Positions 1-9,561 are shown, counted from the first letter of the stretch. The stretch is DNA of 26,395 nucleotides from an uncultured Bacteroidales bacterium (GCA_937894795.1 CALCQV010000065.1:1-26395); one strand, 5' to 3'. Notes: generated by a model from the sequence alone, not told the origin. Translations and numbers: made by a program.

Positions 1-725
1 GAATACAGGATGCCGTGCAGCACTATAAACAAATGTATTGAAAGCCCACCTATGACACAAAGCATGTAAATACCCATACCTGAGGCCAACCGCAGCAACC
101 CATCAGCATCAGAAGCATACTTTGATATTACTGTTGCCATTATGGCAAAGACACCAATAGGTGTGAGCTTGATTACTGCCATGGTAATCTTCATCATCAC
201 TTCAGCCACTGCTCCAAAGAAATTGATGATTGGCTGCCTATACTTATGTTCAACCATATTTGTAAAGTAACCAAATATCATTGTGAAGATAATTATTGAA
301 AGCATATCACCCTGACCAAGGCTTTTGAAGATGTTCTCAGGAATGCTGTTCAACAAGAGCTGACCTAAAGATTGATCGGCTACCGGCAGTGATTTGACTT
401 TATGGGCAAATGAGAAATCCACTCCGATGCCCGGTTGCAATGTATTTACCAGGAATAATCCTATCAGAATAGCCATCAGACTAGTACTGATATAAAAAGT
501 GATTGTCTTGAAGCCGAGTCTTCCTATGCCTGAAGAACTGCCAATGCCAGCAACACCGGTAATGATGGAACTTACAATAAGGGGAATGATGACCATTTTC
601 AATAATAACAGGAAAAGGTCACCTATCCATGTAATATAAGACACCCATGGGGTTGCGAAAATGCCGGCCAAAACACCTAGGGCCAGTGCAGTCAGTATTT
701 GCCAGTGCAATTCAATCTTTCTCAT
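1..725 (-). CDS. Dicarboxylate/amino acid:cation symporter (DAACS family), truncated at window edge
   Basis: Integral inner-membrane symporter that would take up C4-dicarboxylates or acidic amino acids with Na+ or H+. The reading frame opens at ATG 725 (MRKIELHWQ) and stays open for 241 codons to the window edge, so about the first 55-60% of a usual 400-430-residue protein is visible and the C-terminal substrate-binding hairpins are missing. The N-terminus has the family pattern: a basic start, a hydrophobic helix (ALALGVLAGIFA), then LKMVIIPLIVSSIITGV, which matches the conserved LKMIVxPLVFxSIIxG region of GltP/DctA proteins. A later segment, KITMAVIKLTPIGVFAIM, is also typical. It diverges from the secreted protein at 810 with 84 bp between starts. 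Family assignment is firm; the substrate cannot be told without the C-terminus. Confidence 0.9.
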   Translation of the reverse strand, partial: MRKIELHWQILTALALGVLAGIFATPWVSYITWIGDLFLLLLKMVIIPLIVSSIITGVAGIGSSSGIGRLGFKTITFYISTSLMAILIGLFLVNTLQPGIGVDFSFAHKVKSLPVADQSLGQLLLNSIPENIFKSLGQGDMLSIIIFTMIFGYFTNMVEHKYRQPIINFFGAVAEVMMKITMAVIKLTPIGVFAIMATVISKYASDADGLLRLASGMGIYMLCVIGGLSIHLFIVLHGILY

Positions 726-809
726 AAGAGAGTTGTTATCTTTATATAGCTATTGAAGGTCATAAAAATAAAAAGAATTACCTTTGAGTATCTATTTATT
801 CTTACGGTC

Positions 810-2366
810 ATGCGTATACACTATTCCCTGTTCATCTTACTCGTAATAATGACGTCTGTTGTTTATGCGCAGCATCCAAACATTACCATTACTACGAGCA
901 ATTTGCCCAATGAGCCATCTATAATGATAGATCCGAAAAATCCTGATAGGATCATGGCGGCCAACAATATCTCCTATTATCACACCTCAACTGATGGAGG
1001 CAATACATGGGAATTTGGCAATCTATCATCACCCCTGGGTGTTTGGGGTGATCCCTGCATTATTGTTGACACACTAGGAAACTTCTATTTCTTCCATTTG
1101 AGTGTTGTCCCCGGTGAAGAATGGATTGACAGGATAGTATGCCAGCGTACTGATGATTTTGGAAACACCTGGACACCGGGTGCCGGTATTGGTCATGTAC
1201 CAGGCAAACAGCAGGATAAGGAATGGGCGGTCGTTAATCCGGATAACAATGAAATCTATGTAACATGGACACAATTTGATGTTTATGGAAGTGAAAATCC
1301 GAACGACAGTTCAATAATTCGATTTTCCAAATCGACCGATCAGGGTGAAACCTGGAGTGAACCTGTACGACTAAGCAAGGTTGCGGGTGATTGCATTGAT
1401 GAAGATAATACCGTTGAAGGTGCTGTTCCAACAGTAGGACCTGATGGTCAGATCTATTCATCATGGTCAGGGCCTGCAGGCATCGTATTTGACCGCTCTT
1501 TGGATGGCGGCATCACATGGCTGGAAAATGACATTTTCATTGACGAACATGCCGGTGGTTGGGATCAGGCAATTCCCGGCATTGGAAGATGCAACGGTAT
1601 GCCGGTAACCGACTGTGACCGAAGCAATGGACCAAACAGAGGAACTATCTATATCAATTTTACTGACCAGCGTAATGGCCCATCAAATACTGATGTTTGG
1701 TTGGTAAAATCAACCGATGGAGGGGATACCTGGAGTGCTCCGGTTAGAGTGAATGATGATGAATCAGGCAAACACCAGGTATCCCCTTGGATGACCGTTG
1801 ATCAGATAACCGGGAAATTATGGTTTGTGTTCTACGATAGAAGGAATTACCCGGATTTGAGAACCGATGTGTATATGGCTGTTTCAGATGATGGCGGTGA
1901 GACCTTCACGAACTTCAAGGTTAGTGAAGAACCGTTTATTCCCGACACCGGCCATTTTTTTGGTGATTACAATAATATTTCAGCGGTAAATGATGTGGTA
2001 CGGCCTATCTGGACCAGGCTGCATAATGGTCAGATGAGTATACTGACAGCAATTGTTGACCCTTTGATTATCAAAGCAGAAACGGAATCCATGGTGCCCT
2101 TTGCTGATGCACAGGTATCACCAAATCCCTTTACCCATAATACAGCATTCTCATTCAAACTGCATTATCCTGCAAACGTTTCATTATCAGTAAATGATAT
2201 TACGGGAAGGATGGTTATTTCTCTTGTCAACAACCGGATGATGTTACCAGGCAAGTATTCAAGAATGATTGAAGCGGAAGGATATAGCCTGAAACCCGGG
2301 GTATATTACTTTATTCTGACTGTTGATGGCAACATTACTACTAAGAAAGTGATTTATACCCCATAA
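810..2366 (+). CDS. Secreted Asp-box (BNR/sialidase-like) repeat protein with T9SS sorting domain
   Basis: Predicted beta-propeller exoprotein of 518 residues from ATG 810. An in-frame TTG at 753 would put 19 residues before the signal peptide, so ATG 810 is preferred. Residues 1-20 form a signal peptide (MRIHYSLFILLVIMTSVVYA) with glutamine at +1. Six Asp-box motifs of the S/T-x-D-x-G-x-T-W/F type lie near residues 60-67, 114-121, 175-182, 230-237, 301-308 and 359-366, the repeat seen in sialidases and other six-bladed propellers. Residues about 436-518 form a T9SS type A C-terminal domain (VSPNPFTHNTAFSF, then DITGRMV, ending KKVIYTP), which directs secretion and surface attachment. I see no sialidase FRIP motif or arginine triad, so hydrolase activity is not shown; it could bind or cleave glycans. 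Sialidase is only the nearest family name. Confidence 0.85.
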   Translation: MRIHYSLFILLVIMTSVVYAQHPNITITTSNLPNEPSIMIDPKNPDRIMAANNISYYHTSTDGGNTWEFGNLSSPLGVWGDPCIIVDTLGNFYFFHLSVVPGEEWIDRIVCQRTDDFGNTWTPGAGIGHVPGKQQDKEWAVVNPDNNEIYVTWTQFDVYGSENPNDSSIIRFSKSTDQGETWSEPVRLSKVAGDCIDEDNTVEGAVPTVGPDGQIYSSWSGPAGIVFDRSLDGGITWLENDIFIDEHAGGWDQAIPGIGRCNGMPVTDCDRSNGPNRGTIYINFTDQRNGPSNTDVWLVKSTDGGDTWSAPVRVNDDESGKHQVSPWMTVDQITGKLWFVFYDRRNYPDLRTDVYMAVSDDGGETFTNFKVSEEPFIPDTGHFFGDYNNISAVNDVVRPIWTRLHNGQMSILTAIVDPLIIKAETESMVPFADAQVSPNPFTHNTAFSFKLHYPANVSLSVNDITGRMVISLVNNRMMLPGKYSRMIEAEGYSLKPGVYYFILTVDGNITTKKVIYTP

Positions 2367-2403
2367 ATAATCTGTAACGACATCAGGCAATAAAGTTTTT
2401 TCG

Positions 2404-2411
2404 TATTTTTG
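2404..2411 (+). promoter_or_regulatory. Candidate Bacteroidota -7 promoter element for the TetR-like gene
   Basis: TATTTTTG fits the Bacteroidota -7 consensus TAnnTTTG. It lies 39 bp before the ATG at 2451, giving a leader of roughly 30 nt. No clear TTTG element is seen 19-20 bp upstream, so this is a half-supported promoter. Confidence 0.4.
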
Positions 2412-2450
2412 CCGACTGTTTCAGTAATCAAAATAATTCGATTTAGCTAA

Positions 2451-3077
2451 ATGGATGACCACCGTATATTATTAGAAGTAAGAGATTTATCGATAAAGAA
2501 TGGAATCAGGAATCTTACTTTTGATAATATTTGCCGCAGTTTATCAATCGATATAGAAGTATTAAAGAGGTTTGCTCCTACAGAACATGTACTTGTAGAA
2601 AAAGTATTGGAGTTTGAAAGAAAGACTTTTACCTCAATCTTTGAAAAGTATAATTTCGACGGCATCAATGCAATTGACATCCTCCTAACCGTTAGCAGCG
2701 AAGTTAGCAACAGGTTTAATGAAATATCACCTTCTGTTACCCTTGAGTTACAATCACTTTACCCCGAGATCTATCAGCAACATATAGAATCAAGAATCAA
2801 CTTTATTTTTGAAAAGATCGGAATCAATATTCAAAAGGGAATCTCGCAGGGTATGTACCGAAACGATCTCAGTATTGAACTGCTTTCACGATTGTATATA
2901 AGCAGACTGATTGACTTGCATAATCCATTATTCTTTCCTCCTGAAAAGTTCTCCTTTAAATTACTATTTGAAGTTATGTTTGAAAACTTCATCAGAGGTA
3001 TTGCCACTGAGGAAGGGCTTAAATACTTCAAGCAACGCCATAAAGAATTCAAAAAGCTAACAGCGGTCAATCAATAA
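2451..3077 (+). CDS. TetR/AcrR-like transcriptional regulator with diverged DNA-binding domain
   Basis: A 208-residue all-helical protein of the size and layout of TetR regulators. Residues 1-50 match the HTH region in pattern: a first helix (ILLEVRDLSIKNGIRNLT) and FDNICRSLSIDIEVLKRF in place of the usual DIAxxAGVSxGTLYxYF. The turn glycine and the aromatic pair of the recognition helix are missing. Residues 50-200 are the ligand-binding and dimer region. The end (FENFIRGIATEEGLKYF) resembles the C-terminus of many Bacteroidota TetR proteins, where a similar segment often closes the domain. The gene has its own likely promoter and is convergent with the ABC permease, 53 bp apart. TetR proteins commonly repress nearby transporters, so that permease is a candidate target. 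The fold is likely; DNA binding is uncertain because of the divergent HTH. Confidence 0.65.
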   Translation: MDDHRILLEVRDLSIKNGIRNLTFDNICRSLSIDIEVLKRFAPTEHVLVEKVLEFERKTFTSIFEKYNFDGINAIDILLTVSSEVSNRFNEISPSVTLELQSLYPEIYQQHIESRINFIFEKIGINIQKGISQGMYRNDLSIELLSRLYISRLIDLHNPLFFPPEKFSFKLLFEVMFENFIRGIATEEGLKYFKQRHKEFKKLTAVNQ

Positions 3078-3130
3078 CTAGGTACTGATTGCAACAAGCC
3101 CTGGAAGCCAAAGGCAAAAGTCAATGATTT

Positions 3131-5551
3131 TCATTCGTATTTGATGGATTTGACCGGGTCAGAATTAGCTGCCATTAAAGTATGATAGCTCACTGATGCA
3201 ATACATACTATTATAGCTGTAAGGCTTGAAGCCAGAAATGTTATCCACGACAAAGAGATATGATAGGCATAGTTATCAAGCCAATTGGAGATGAGGTACC
3301 ATGAAACCGGCAAAGCCACGGCACAGGCTATAAGCACTAGAATAATTGATTCCTTGTACAACAATCCTATTATTCCTTCCACTGAGGCGCCAAGAACCTT
3401 CCTAATACCAATTTCCTTTGTTCTTTGTGCTGTTACAAAGGAGGAAAGCCCAATTAATCCCAAGAGTGCTATAACAATAGAAAGCAGGGCAAAGGTTGCA
3501 AATACTTTACCAAGCTTGGCTTCAGCTGAATATTTTGAATCAAAATTCTCATCAAGAAAGTAATAGTCGAACGGCCTGTTATTACCAAAACTCTCCCATT
3601 TTGACTTGATGAAATTGATGGTATTCTCACCTGAGTTTTCATTTAACCTAATTGTCAGTACATTCATAGGGAATCTTGGGATAAATAAAACCATAGGTTC
3701 TACTTTGTTGTGCAAGGAAGTGAAGTGAAAATCCTTGACTACCCCAATAACTTTTAAATCATGACCCCCTGATCCATCTATTTCAAAGTCCATGTTGATC
3801 TTCTTGCCCAAGGCTTTATCACCCCATTCAAGGGCAACAGCAGCAGCTTCATTTATGATTACCGCAGTTGTATCGTCGGTTTTCATTTCACGGTTGAAAT
3901 TTCTACCCTGTACAAATTCCAATCCCAACAGATCAGCAAAATCATGGTCACACGGAATGTTATTGAGAACAAACTCCTCCATCTTGGTTTCCTTTTCAAC
4001 CCTCATTACCTGTATTCCGTTACCGGCACCCGGAACTGTGCGTGACATGGCAGTGGCTATGATGTTTGGATTCTCCTTCAATTCTTCCCTGAAGCTATCC
4101 ATTCTCTTGAGAAATGTGGTATCCTGAACTTCAAGAACCATGATATTTTCCTTCTCAAATCCCAGATCGGCATTTCTCATGTAATTCAACTGGTTATAGA
4201 TTATGATGGTGCCTGTGATCATAATCACCGAGATTATCAACTGGAATGTGACCAAACCTTTCCTTAACCATCCACTTTGTCTGCCAATATTAATTTTCCC
4301 TTTAAGCACATTCGATGGTTGGAATGATGACAGATAAAGGGCAGGATATAGCCCGGACAATAAACCGGTCATCACAGCAATTACTGCTATGAGCAGATAA
4401 ATCTGTGGATTCTGAAGTATACTGAGCTCCAGTTGCTTATCAGCCATTTCATTAAAGAATGGCAGCAATAGCTGTATCAGGGCAAATGAAATGACCAAGC
4501 CTATAATAGACAACACCAAGCTCTCGGTAATGAACTGCCAGGCAAGCTGAAAACGGTTAGCCCCTGAAACCTTGCGTAATCCTATTTCCCTCGCCCTCTT
4601 TGTGGCCCTTGCAGTTGCAAGATTCATATAATTTATAGCGGCAAGAACCAGAATCATTAAACCTACCAAGCCCATCAGGTATAAATAACTCTTGTTCCCT
4701 ACCGGGAAATCACCGGTCAATTTTGAAGTGTGATGTATCTGACCCAAGCGGGTTGTCATAAGGGAAAAAGTGGCATTTAAAGGATCGCCGACAGCTTTCA
4801 TATACTTTTTATAAAAGGCTTCTGACCTTTGGTGTATTACAGCAATATCAGCGGGATCCTTCAATTTAATGAAAGTATAGAATCCTACATTCCAGAATGC
4901 CTCAGGCTCAACGCTTCTGTATCGCTGCTCTCCTATAATGGTGGCAAATGATTCAATTGACATCAGTATATCAAAAGGCATATGGGTATTTTGAGGGAGA
5001 TCTTTAAATATTCCGGTAACCTTATAACCTCTGCCCTCACCAGTCAGCAGGGTCTTTCCAAAGCCTTGCTGATCACCAAAGTACTTTTTTGAAACAGATT
5101 CTGAAATTATCATAGTAAAGGGATCCGCTAAAGAACCTTCAGCCGTCCCTTCAATAAAATCAAGTGTAAACATCACCGGTGCAGCTGAATCTGCAAAGAA
5201 TGCCTTCTTTTCATAGAACTCCTTGTCACCATATTTGAGAACCACATTTTCGTTGTTCAGGAATCGGGCATATGACTCAACTTCAGGCATCTCCATTTTA
5301 AATACCGGACCCAGTGGCAGCGAGGTCAATGCAAACTTGTCGTGCTTGTTGTTTATGGTGAAGTCACTCTCAAGACGGTATATTTTTTCATGATCCCTGA
5401 AATGCTTGTCGTAGCCCAACTCCTCAGTAATATATAGCAGTATGAAGGCAGCAGCCGTTATTCCTAATGATAATCCAAGGATGTTGATAATTGAGTAGAA
5501 CCTGTTCTTCTTGAAGTTGCGGATTGCACTTTGGATATAATTCGTAAACAT
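3131..5551 (-). CDS. ABC transporter permease, MacB/FtsX type, double-length (orphan)
   Basis: An 806-residue inner-membrane protein with two MacB_PCD-FtsX units, the duplicated form common in Bacteroidota. After a short basic N-terminus, TM1 lies near residues 21-43 and is followed by a large periplasmic domain. The first FtsX block (about 285-440) contains RAREIGLRKVSGA. A second periplasmic domain follows, and the C-terminal FtsX block contains RTKEIGIRKVLGA, a repeat of the first signature, and ends DPVKSIKYE. Proteins of this family couple ATP hydrolysis in a separate ATPase to periplasmic work such as lipoprotein release, peptide export or signalling. No ATPase or adaptor gene is adjacent, so a partner must be elsewhere. 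It shares its architecture with the permease at 17067-19472, but the two are clearly diverged. Family certain; substrate unknown. Confidence 0.9.
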   Translation of the reverse strand: MFTNYIQSAIRNFKKNRFYSIINILGLSLGITAAAFILLYITEELGYDKHFRDHEKIYRLESDFTINNKHDKFALTSLPLGPVFKMEMPEVESYARFLNNENVVLKYGDKEFYEKKAFFADSAAPVMFTLDFIEGTAEGSLADPFTMIISESVSKKYFGDQQGFGKTLLTGEGRGYKVTGIFKDLPQNTHMPFDILMSIESFATIIGEQRYRSVEPEAFWNVGFYTFIKLKDPADIAVIHQRSEAFYKKYMKAVGDPLNATFSLMTTRLGQIHHTSKLTGDFPVGNKSYLYLMGLVGLMILVLAAINYMNLATARATKRAREIGLRKVSGANRFQLAWQFITESLVLSIIGLVISFALIQLLLPFFNEMADKQLELSILQNPQIYLLIAVIAVMTGLLSGLYPALYLSSFQPSNVLKGKINIGRQSGWLRKGLVTFQLIISVIMITGTIIIYNQLNYMRNADLGFEKENIMVLEVQDTTFLKRMDSFREELKENPNIIATAMSRTVPGAGNGIQVMRVEKETKMEEFVLNNIPCDHDFADLLGLEFVQGRNFNREMKTDDTTAVIINEAAAVALEWGDKALGKKINMDFEIDGSGGHDLKVIGVVKDFHFTSLHNKVEPMVLFIPRFPMNVLTIRLNENSGENTINFIKSKWESFGNNRPFDYYFLDENFDSKYSAEAKLGKVFATFALLSIVIALLGLIGLSSFVTAQRTKEIGIRKVLGASVEGIIGLLYKESIILVLIACAVALPVSWYLISNWLDNYAYHISLSWITFLASSLTAIIVCIASVSYHTLMAANSDPVKSIKYE

Positions 5552-5860
5552 AGCTTAGAAATTGATAGTTCCGGATATAGATTAAGACGTTGCAGCAATC
5601 AAAAGGTTACTGATTTTAACGGTTTATTGACTAAAATGTTACACATAAAATAACTGCTTCTACTTAATTGACTTTTATTGTAACTTGTAGGTAATAAATG
5701 AGGTATTGGCAATGCCCTGTTTCTCGGAGGTCATTTTGTCAGTTATGGAAGAACTGCATGATTTTTGAAGGTTAATAAAATTACAAATGATATTCTGATT
5801 AATGCCTTTGCATCTGTTAAACAGAACTGGCATAACAAAATATACAGTAAAATTAGGATA
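5552..5860. other. 309-bp divergent intergenic region, no clear elements
   Basis: This AT-rich stretch separates the start of the minus-strand permease from ATG 5861 of the TPR gene. The first part (to 5764) has stops in the TPR frame. From TTG 5765 the frame is open into the TPR gene, so the last 96 bp could be coding if TTG is the start. I see no convincing TAnnTTTG element with a -33 box for either gene, no strong hairpin and no RNA gene. Confidence 0.5.
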
Positions 5861-8089
5861 ATGACAATAATTGATATTGAGAAGTGGTATAACAAAGTGG
5901 TAGAGTTACTTAGGCAACAGAGGATATTTGAAGCACTTGACCAGATTTCAAAGCAATCATCTGAACGCTTTCAACCTTCAATTGATGAATTGAAGTTTAC
6001 TTATACCAATATTCTGACATATACTGGAAAGGGAATCAATGATCCTATGGGCAAGCAAATCTATGGAAAGCTGATTACCTCTCTTTATGAATTATCAGAT
6101 CTTATTAAAATGCATCTCTTGGCGGGTTCAGGAAGCAGGCTGGCTCGTATAAAGGCTGATATTGACCGTCAGTCATCCTATGAAAATGATGATTTATCAG
6201 AGAACCTGATGGGATTGACTTTCGATAATGAACTACAGGATATGCTTAAGAGTGCTTCACTTTTTTCAGATGAGTCAGAGAGTGAAACGGCAATAAACCA
6301 CCGGAAAGCAATCTCAAGGGTTTTCTATAATTTATGGCTTACTGACAGATTTTCTGAATTAGATGAACAGGTGGTCGTAAATATCTTTAATAGTTCATCA
6401 ATAACCTGGTTTGAGAAATCAATGATGGTGAGCGCATTGACACTGAGCGCATTACGCACATTTGATGTTCGGCGAATCAGCATATTGATTGACTTATACA
6501 ATAATTCCGACATTCAGATATCTCAAAGGGCCTTGTTTGGAATTCTTATATCCATATTCATGCATGATAATAGATTCCGCTATTATCCCGCACTTACTGC
6601 AAAACTGGAGCAATTAGGAAGCCAATCAGAATTCCGTGATGATGTACTGAACCTCCTGATACAATTTCACAGGTCAAAGGATACGGAAAGAGCTACCAGA
6701 AAATTCCAGGATGAGATACTGCCGCAGGTTATCAAATTCAATGAAGATCTCAATGAAAAACTCGATCTTGAGAGCCTTATGCAAACCGGTGAATCTCTGG
6801 ACAAGAATCCCGACTGGGAAAAATATTTCGATAGTCAGCCGGGATTGGTTCGCAAGCTGGAAGAACTGACTAATATGCAGATGGAAGGGGTGGATGTTTT
6901 CCTTAGCGCATTCGCAATGCTCAAGGCATTTCCCTTTTTTAATGATTTGCCCAACTGGTTCATACCATTCTACGCTGAAAACTATGCTGTACAGGAAGCT
7001 CTTTCCGATGAGAGTGAACCGTTTAAGGAAGCAATTCTAAAAGGGCTCGATTTATCCATGTATATGTGTAACTCTGATAAATTCTCTTTTGCTTTCAACA
7101 TAAGACATATGCCACCACAACAAAAGAATATGATGATTCAGATGTTTGAAGGTGAAGGAGAGCAATTGGCTGAATTGAAAAATGAGGAGTTATCAGATCC
7201 CTCATTGGCTAAAAAAAGAATTATAATCCAATATATTCAGGATCTCTATAGATTCTTTAAACTGCACACCCTGCGCAATGAAATAGGCGACATCTTCCTG
7301 CAAGGATTTGAAGTTCAGGAATCAGGTGTTTTATCACGACTTATTGTGGATGCCGACTTTTATCGCAAGATAGCCAACTTCCATTTCGACAGTGATCATT
7401 TTGAAGAAGCACTTAAGCTGTTCAACTATCTTATTGACATAGGAGAGAACCAGGCTGAACTTTATGAAAAAGCGGGTTACTGCAAACAAAAACTCGGTTT
7501 GTTTCATGAAGCTATAGCAATGTATCAACGAGCAGATCTCTTTGATACAAATCACAACTGGCTGCTAAGAAAACTGGCCCAATGCCACATGGCGCTTGGC
7601 GACACGGAGGCTGCGCTTGATATATATCTTGAACTTATTCAACTGGAGCCTGATAATCACCGCATCAACGCTTCAATTGGAACCTGTTACCTGAATATGG
7701 GCAAGGTGGAAGAAGCATTGGAATATTTTTATAGAATTGAATTTGCTAACCCCGGTTCATCAAATGCCATGCGGCCTGTTGCCTGGTGCCTGTTTCTACT
7801 CAAACGAAATACGGAAGCCAATACTTATTATGATCAACTGCTTAGTCTTGAACCAAATACCTCTGATTTTTTAAATGCAGGTCATGTTGCATTTTCACTT
7901 GGTCAAAAAGAAAAGGCAATAGATCATTACCTTAACAGCATTAGAACCCGACAGGATGACATAAAATCGTTTGTGAAAAGCTTCAATAAGGATCGCAAAC
8001 ACTTAATTTCCAATGAAATTGATCAAATTGAAATAGCATTGATGCTCGACTACCTGAGATTTGGGAAAAGGGATGGTTTCTTTGCTTAA
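5861..8089 (+). CDS. Cytoplasmic TPR-repeat protein of unknown function
   Basis: A 742-residue protein from ATG 5861 (MTIIDIEKWYNKVVELL). A TTG start at 5765 would add 32 residues that look less protein-like, so the ATG is preferred. No signal peptide or membrane segment is seen. Residues 1 to about 490 are helical, with many acidic and amphipathic stretches, and match no family I recognise. Residues about 500-695 hold around five tetratricopeptide repeats, for example AELYEKAGYCKQKLGLFHEA, then LAQCHMALGDTEAALDIY, IGTCYLNMGKVEEALEYF and AGHVAFSLGQKEKAIDHY, each with the A/G-Y and A/F pattern of TPR helices. TPRs bind other proteins, so this is probably a scaffold or adaptor. It is followed 91 bp later by the sugar permease on the same strand, but nothing ties them functionally. 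Confidence 0.75.
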   Translation: MTIIDIEKWYNKVVELLRQQRIFEALDQISKQSSERFQPSIDELKFTYTNILTYTGKGINDPMGKQIYGKLITSLYELSDLIKMHLLAGSGSRLARIKADIDRQSSYENDDLSENLMGLTFDNELQDMLKSASLFSDESESETAINHRKAISRVFYNLWLTDRFSELDEQVVVNIFNSSSITWFEKSMMVSALTLSALRTFDVRRISILIDLYNNSDIQISQRALFGILISIFMHDNRFRYYPALTAKLEQLGSQSEFRDDVLNLLIQFHRSKDTERATRKFQDEILPQVIKFNEDLNEKLDLESLMQTGESLDKNPDWEKYFDSQPGLVRKLEELTNMQMEGVDVFLSAFAMLKAFPFFNDLPNWFIPFYAENYAVQEALSDESEPFKEAILKGLDLSMYMCNSDKFSFAFNIRHMPPQQKNMMIQMFEGEGEQLAELKNEELSDPSLAKKRIIIQYIQDLYRFFKLHTLRNEIGDIFLQGFEVQESGVLSRLIVDADFYRKIANFHFDSDHFEEALKLFNYLIDIGENQAELYEKAGYCKQKLGLFHEAIAMYQRADLFDTNHNWLLRKLAQCHMALGDTEAALDIYLELIQLEPDNHRINASIGTCYLNMGKVEEALEYFYRIEFANPGSSNAMRPVAWCLFLLKRNTEANTYYDQLLSLEPNTSDFLNAGHVAFSLGQKEKAIDHYLNSIRTRQDDIKSFVKSFNKDRKHLISNEIDQIEIALMLDYLRFGKRDGFFA

Positions 8090-8180
8090 TTAATTTTGGA
8101 TTTCGCATGTTGTTATTATACCTTTACATTTCTTTTATAGTTTCCTAAGGCATATTATTAACTTAATCCAAAACAGCAAA

Positions 8181-9536
8181 ATGAGCAATCAAATTGAGAA
8201 TGCCCAACAATCCAACAGTTACAAGGTGGGAATGTCGGTGATTGGATCCATCTTTTTCATTTTCGGATTCGCAACCACTTTCATCGTTACGCTTAGCGCT
8301 AAAGTTAAAGATATCTTTGAGCTTAGTGAGTTTGAAGCCCAGTTACTCAACTTTGCATTCTTTATTACCTATGCCTTTATCTCAATTCCCATTGGCTTGT
8401 ATATTAAAAAGATAGGTTATAAGAGGGCACTGATAATAGGATTATTCCTGATGGCTATTGGTGCTTTCCTTTTCTACCCGTCAGCCAGTATACCTTCATT
8501 TCCTCTGTTCCTTATATCAACCTTCATTCTTGCCGCCGGTGTTGTATTCCTGCAAACAGCTGCCAATCCTTATGTTACTGCGTTAGGCCCTCAGGATTCA
8601 GCTTCTTCAAGGTTAAATCTAACACAAGCACTCAATTCTATTGCAACAATGCTGGCACCCTGGATAATAGGTGTTTTTATTTTCACCGGTGCTTCAGAGA
8701 TGCTTTCTTCAGTTGAGAGAGCTGAAACTGTGCAAATGCCCTTTGTGATCATGGCTTGTATTATTGTAATAATTGCCTTGATCATTATGGCAATCAAGCT
8801 TCCTGAAATTCAAAAAATTTCAGCTGAAAGAAAAAGTGTTTGGAAATACCCTCATGTTCTGCTTGGTGCATTGGCCATATTCTTCTATGTTGGGGCTGAA
8901 GTTGGCAATGGCAGTCTGATGATTAATTATTTCGTCAATAAACTCGGATTTGTTGAGTCAGACGCCTCAAAGTATGTTGCAATTTATTGGGGGGGTGCAA
9001 TGGTTGGTCGATTCTTTGGCTCATTTATGTTCTCCAATATCGGATTATCGAAAAAAATCACCTATGCCCTGCCTGTTCTGTTATTGGCCCTCATTTCAGG
9101 TTCCTTTGTAACCGGGTGGGATTGGAACATTGGCCTGATCTTCCTGGGAATCGCCGTTCTTAATTTCATCATCATGCAGATTGGCACAGGCAAGGCAGCA
9201 CGTACATTGGCAGTCTTTGCTCTGGTAGCTGCCCTGCTTGATATAGTTACTTCATTTGGCTCAGGTCAGATTGCTCTATGGACTATAGTTTCAATAGGAT
9301 TGTTCAATTCCATAATGTTCCCGAATATCTTTACCCTCGCGGTTAAGGACCTTGATTCGGCTGAGTTGAGCACAGCATCGGGTGTTATTAACACCATGAT
9401 CTTTGGTGGTGCCATCATTCCTCCGGTTATGGGTATAGTTGCTGATAGCTATGGTTACACCTGGGCATTTATTGTTCCTGCCATCTGCTATCTTTATATT
9501 TTCTATTATGCAGTGAAGGGAAGTGCTATCAGATAA
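8181..9536 (+). CDS. MFS sugar:H+ symporter, FHS (fucose/glucose-galactose permease) family
   Basis: A 451-residue membrane protein with about 12 hydrophobic helices. It would import a hexose or short sugar with protons across the inner membrane. After a short polar start, the first helix reads GSIFFIFGFATTFIVTLSAK, as in FucP/GluP proteins, where the next loop also carries a conserved gap before the second helix. The motif QTAANPYVTALGP in TM4-5 is the hallmark of the fucose-galactose-glucose:H+ symporter group, and LNLTQALNSIATMLAP follows as usual. The ATG at 8181 gives a normal length. The secreted GH144-type enzyme lies 227 bp downstream on the same strand, so the transporter may take up glucose or a short glucan released by it. 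The exact sugar cannot be read from sequence alone. Confidence 0.9.
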   Translation: MSNQIENAQQSNSYKVGMSVIGSIFFIFGFATTFIVTLSAKVKDIFELSEFEAQLLNFAFFITYAFISIPIGLYIKKIGYKRALIIGLFLMAIGAFLFYPSASIPSFPLFLISTFILAAGVVFLQTAANPYVTALGPQDSASSRLNLTQALNSIATMLAPWIIGVFIFTGASEMLSSVERAETVQMPFVIMACIIVIIALIIMAIKLPEIQKISAERKSVWKYPHVLLGALAIFFYVGAEVGNGSLMINYFVNKLGFVESDASKYVAIYWGGAMVGRFFGSFMFSNIGLSKKITYALPVLLLALISGSFVTGWDWNIGLIFLGIAVLNFIIMQIGTGKAARTLAVFALVAALLDIVTSFGSGQIALWTIVSIGLFNSIMFPNIFTLAVKDLDSAELSTASGVINTMIFGGAIIPPVMGIVADSYGYTWAFIVPAICYLYIFYYAVKGSAIR

Positions 9537-9541
9537 CACAT

Positions 9542-9561
9542 TTATGCTTTTCATAGCATAA
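9542..9561 (+). terminator. Small hairpin just after the sugar permease stop
   Basis: TTATGC (9542-9547) and GCATAA (9556-9561) form a 6-bp stem with an 8-nt loop, 5 bp after the permease stop codon. It is AT-rich and lacks a strong T-run, so termination would be weak. Confidence 0.25.

Noticed and set aside
753..809. TTG start extending the Asp-box protein
   Set aside because: It would place 19 residues ahead of an otherwise normal signal peptide.
1234..1464. Open frames antisense or out of frame to strong genes, such as this one inside the Asp-box gene
   Set aside because: They show no family motifs and lie wholly within well-supported coding sequence.
8094..8173. 9-bp arms TTTTGGATT and AATCCAAAA flanking the permease leader
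   Set aside because: Arms are AT-rich and 62 bp apart; no riboswitch-like structure is seen between them.
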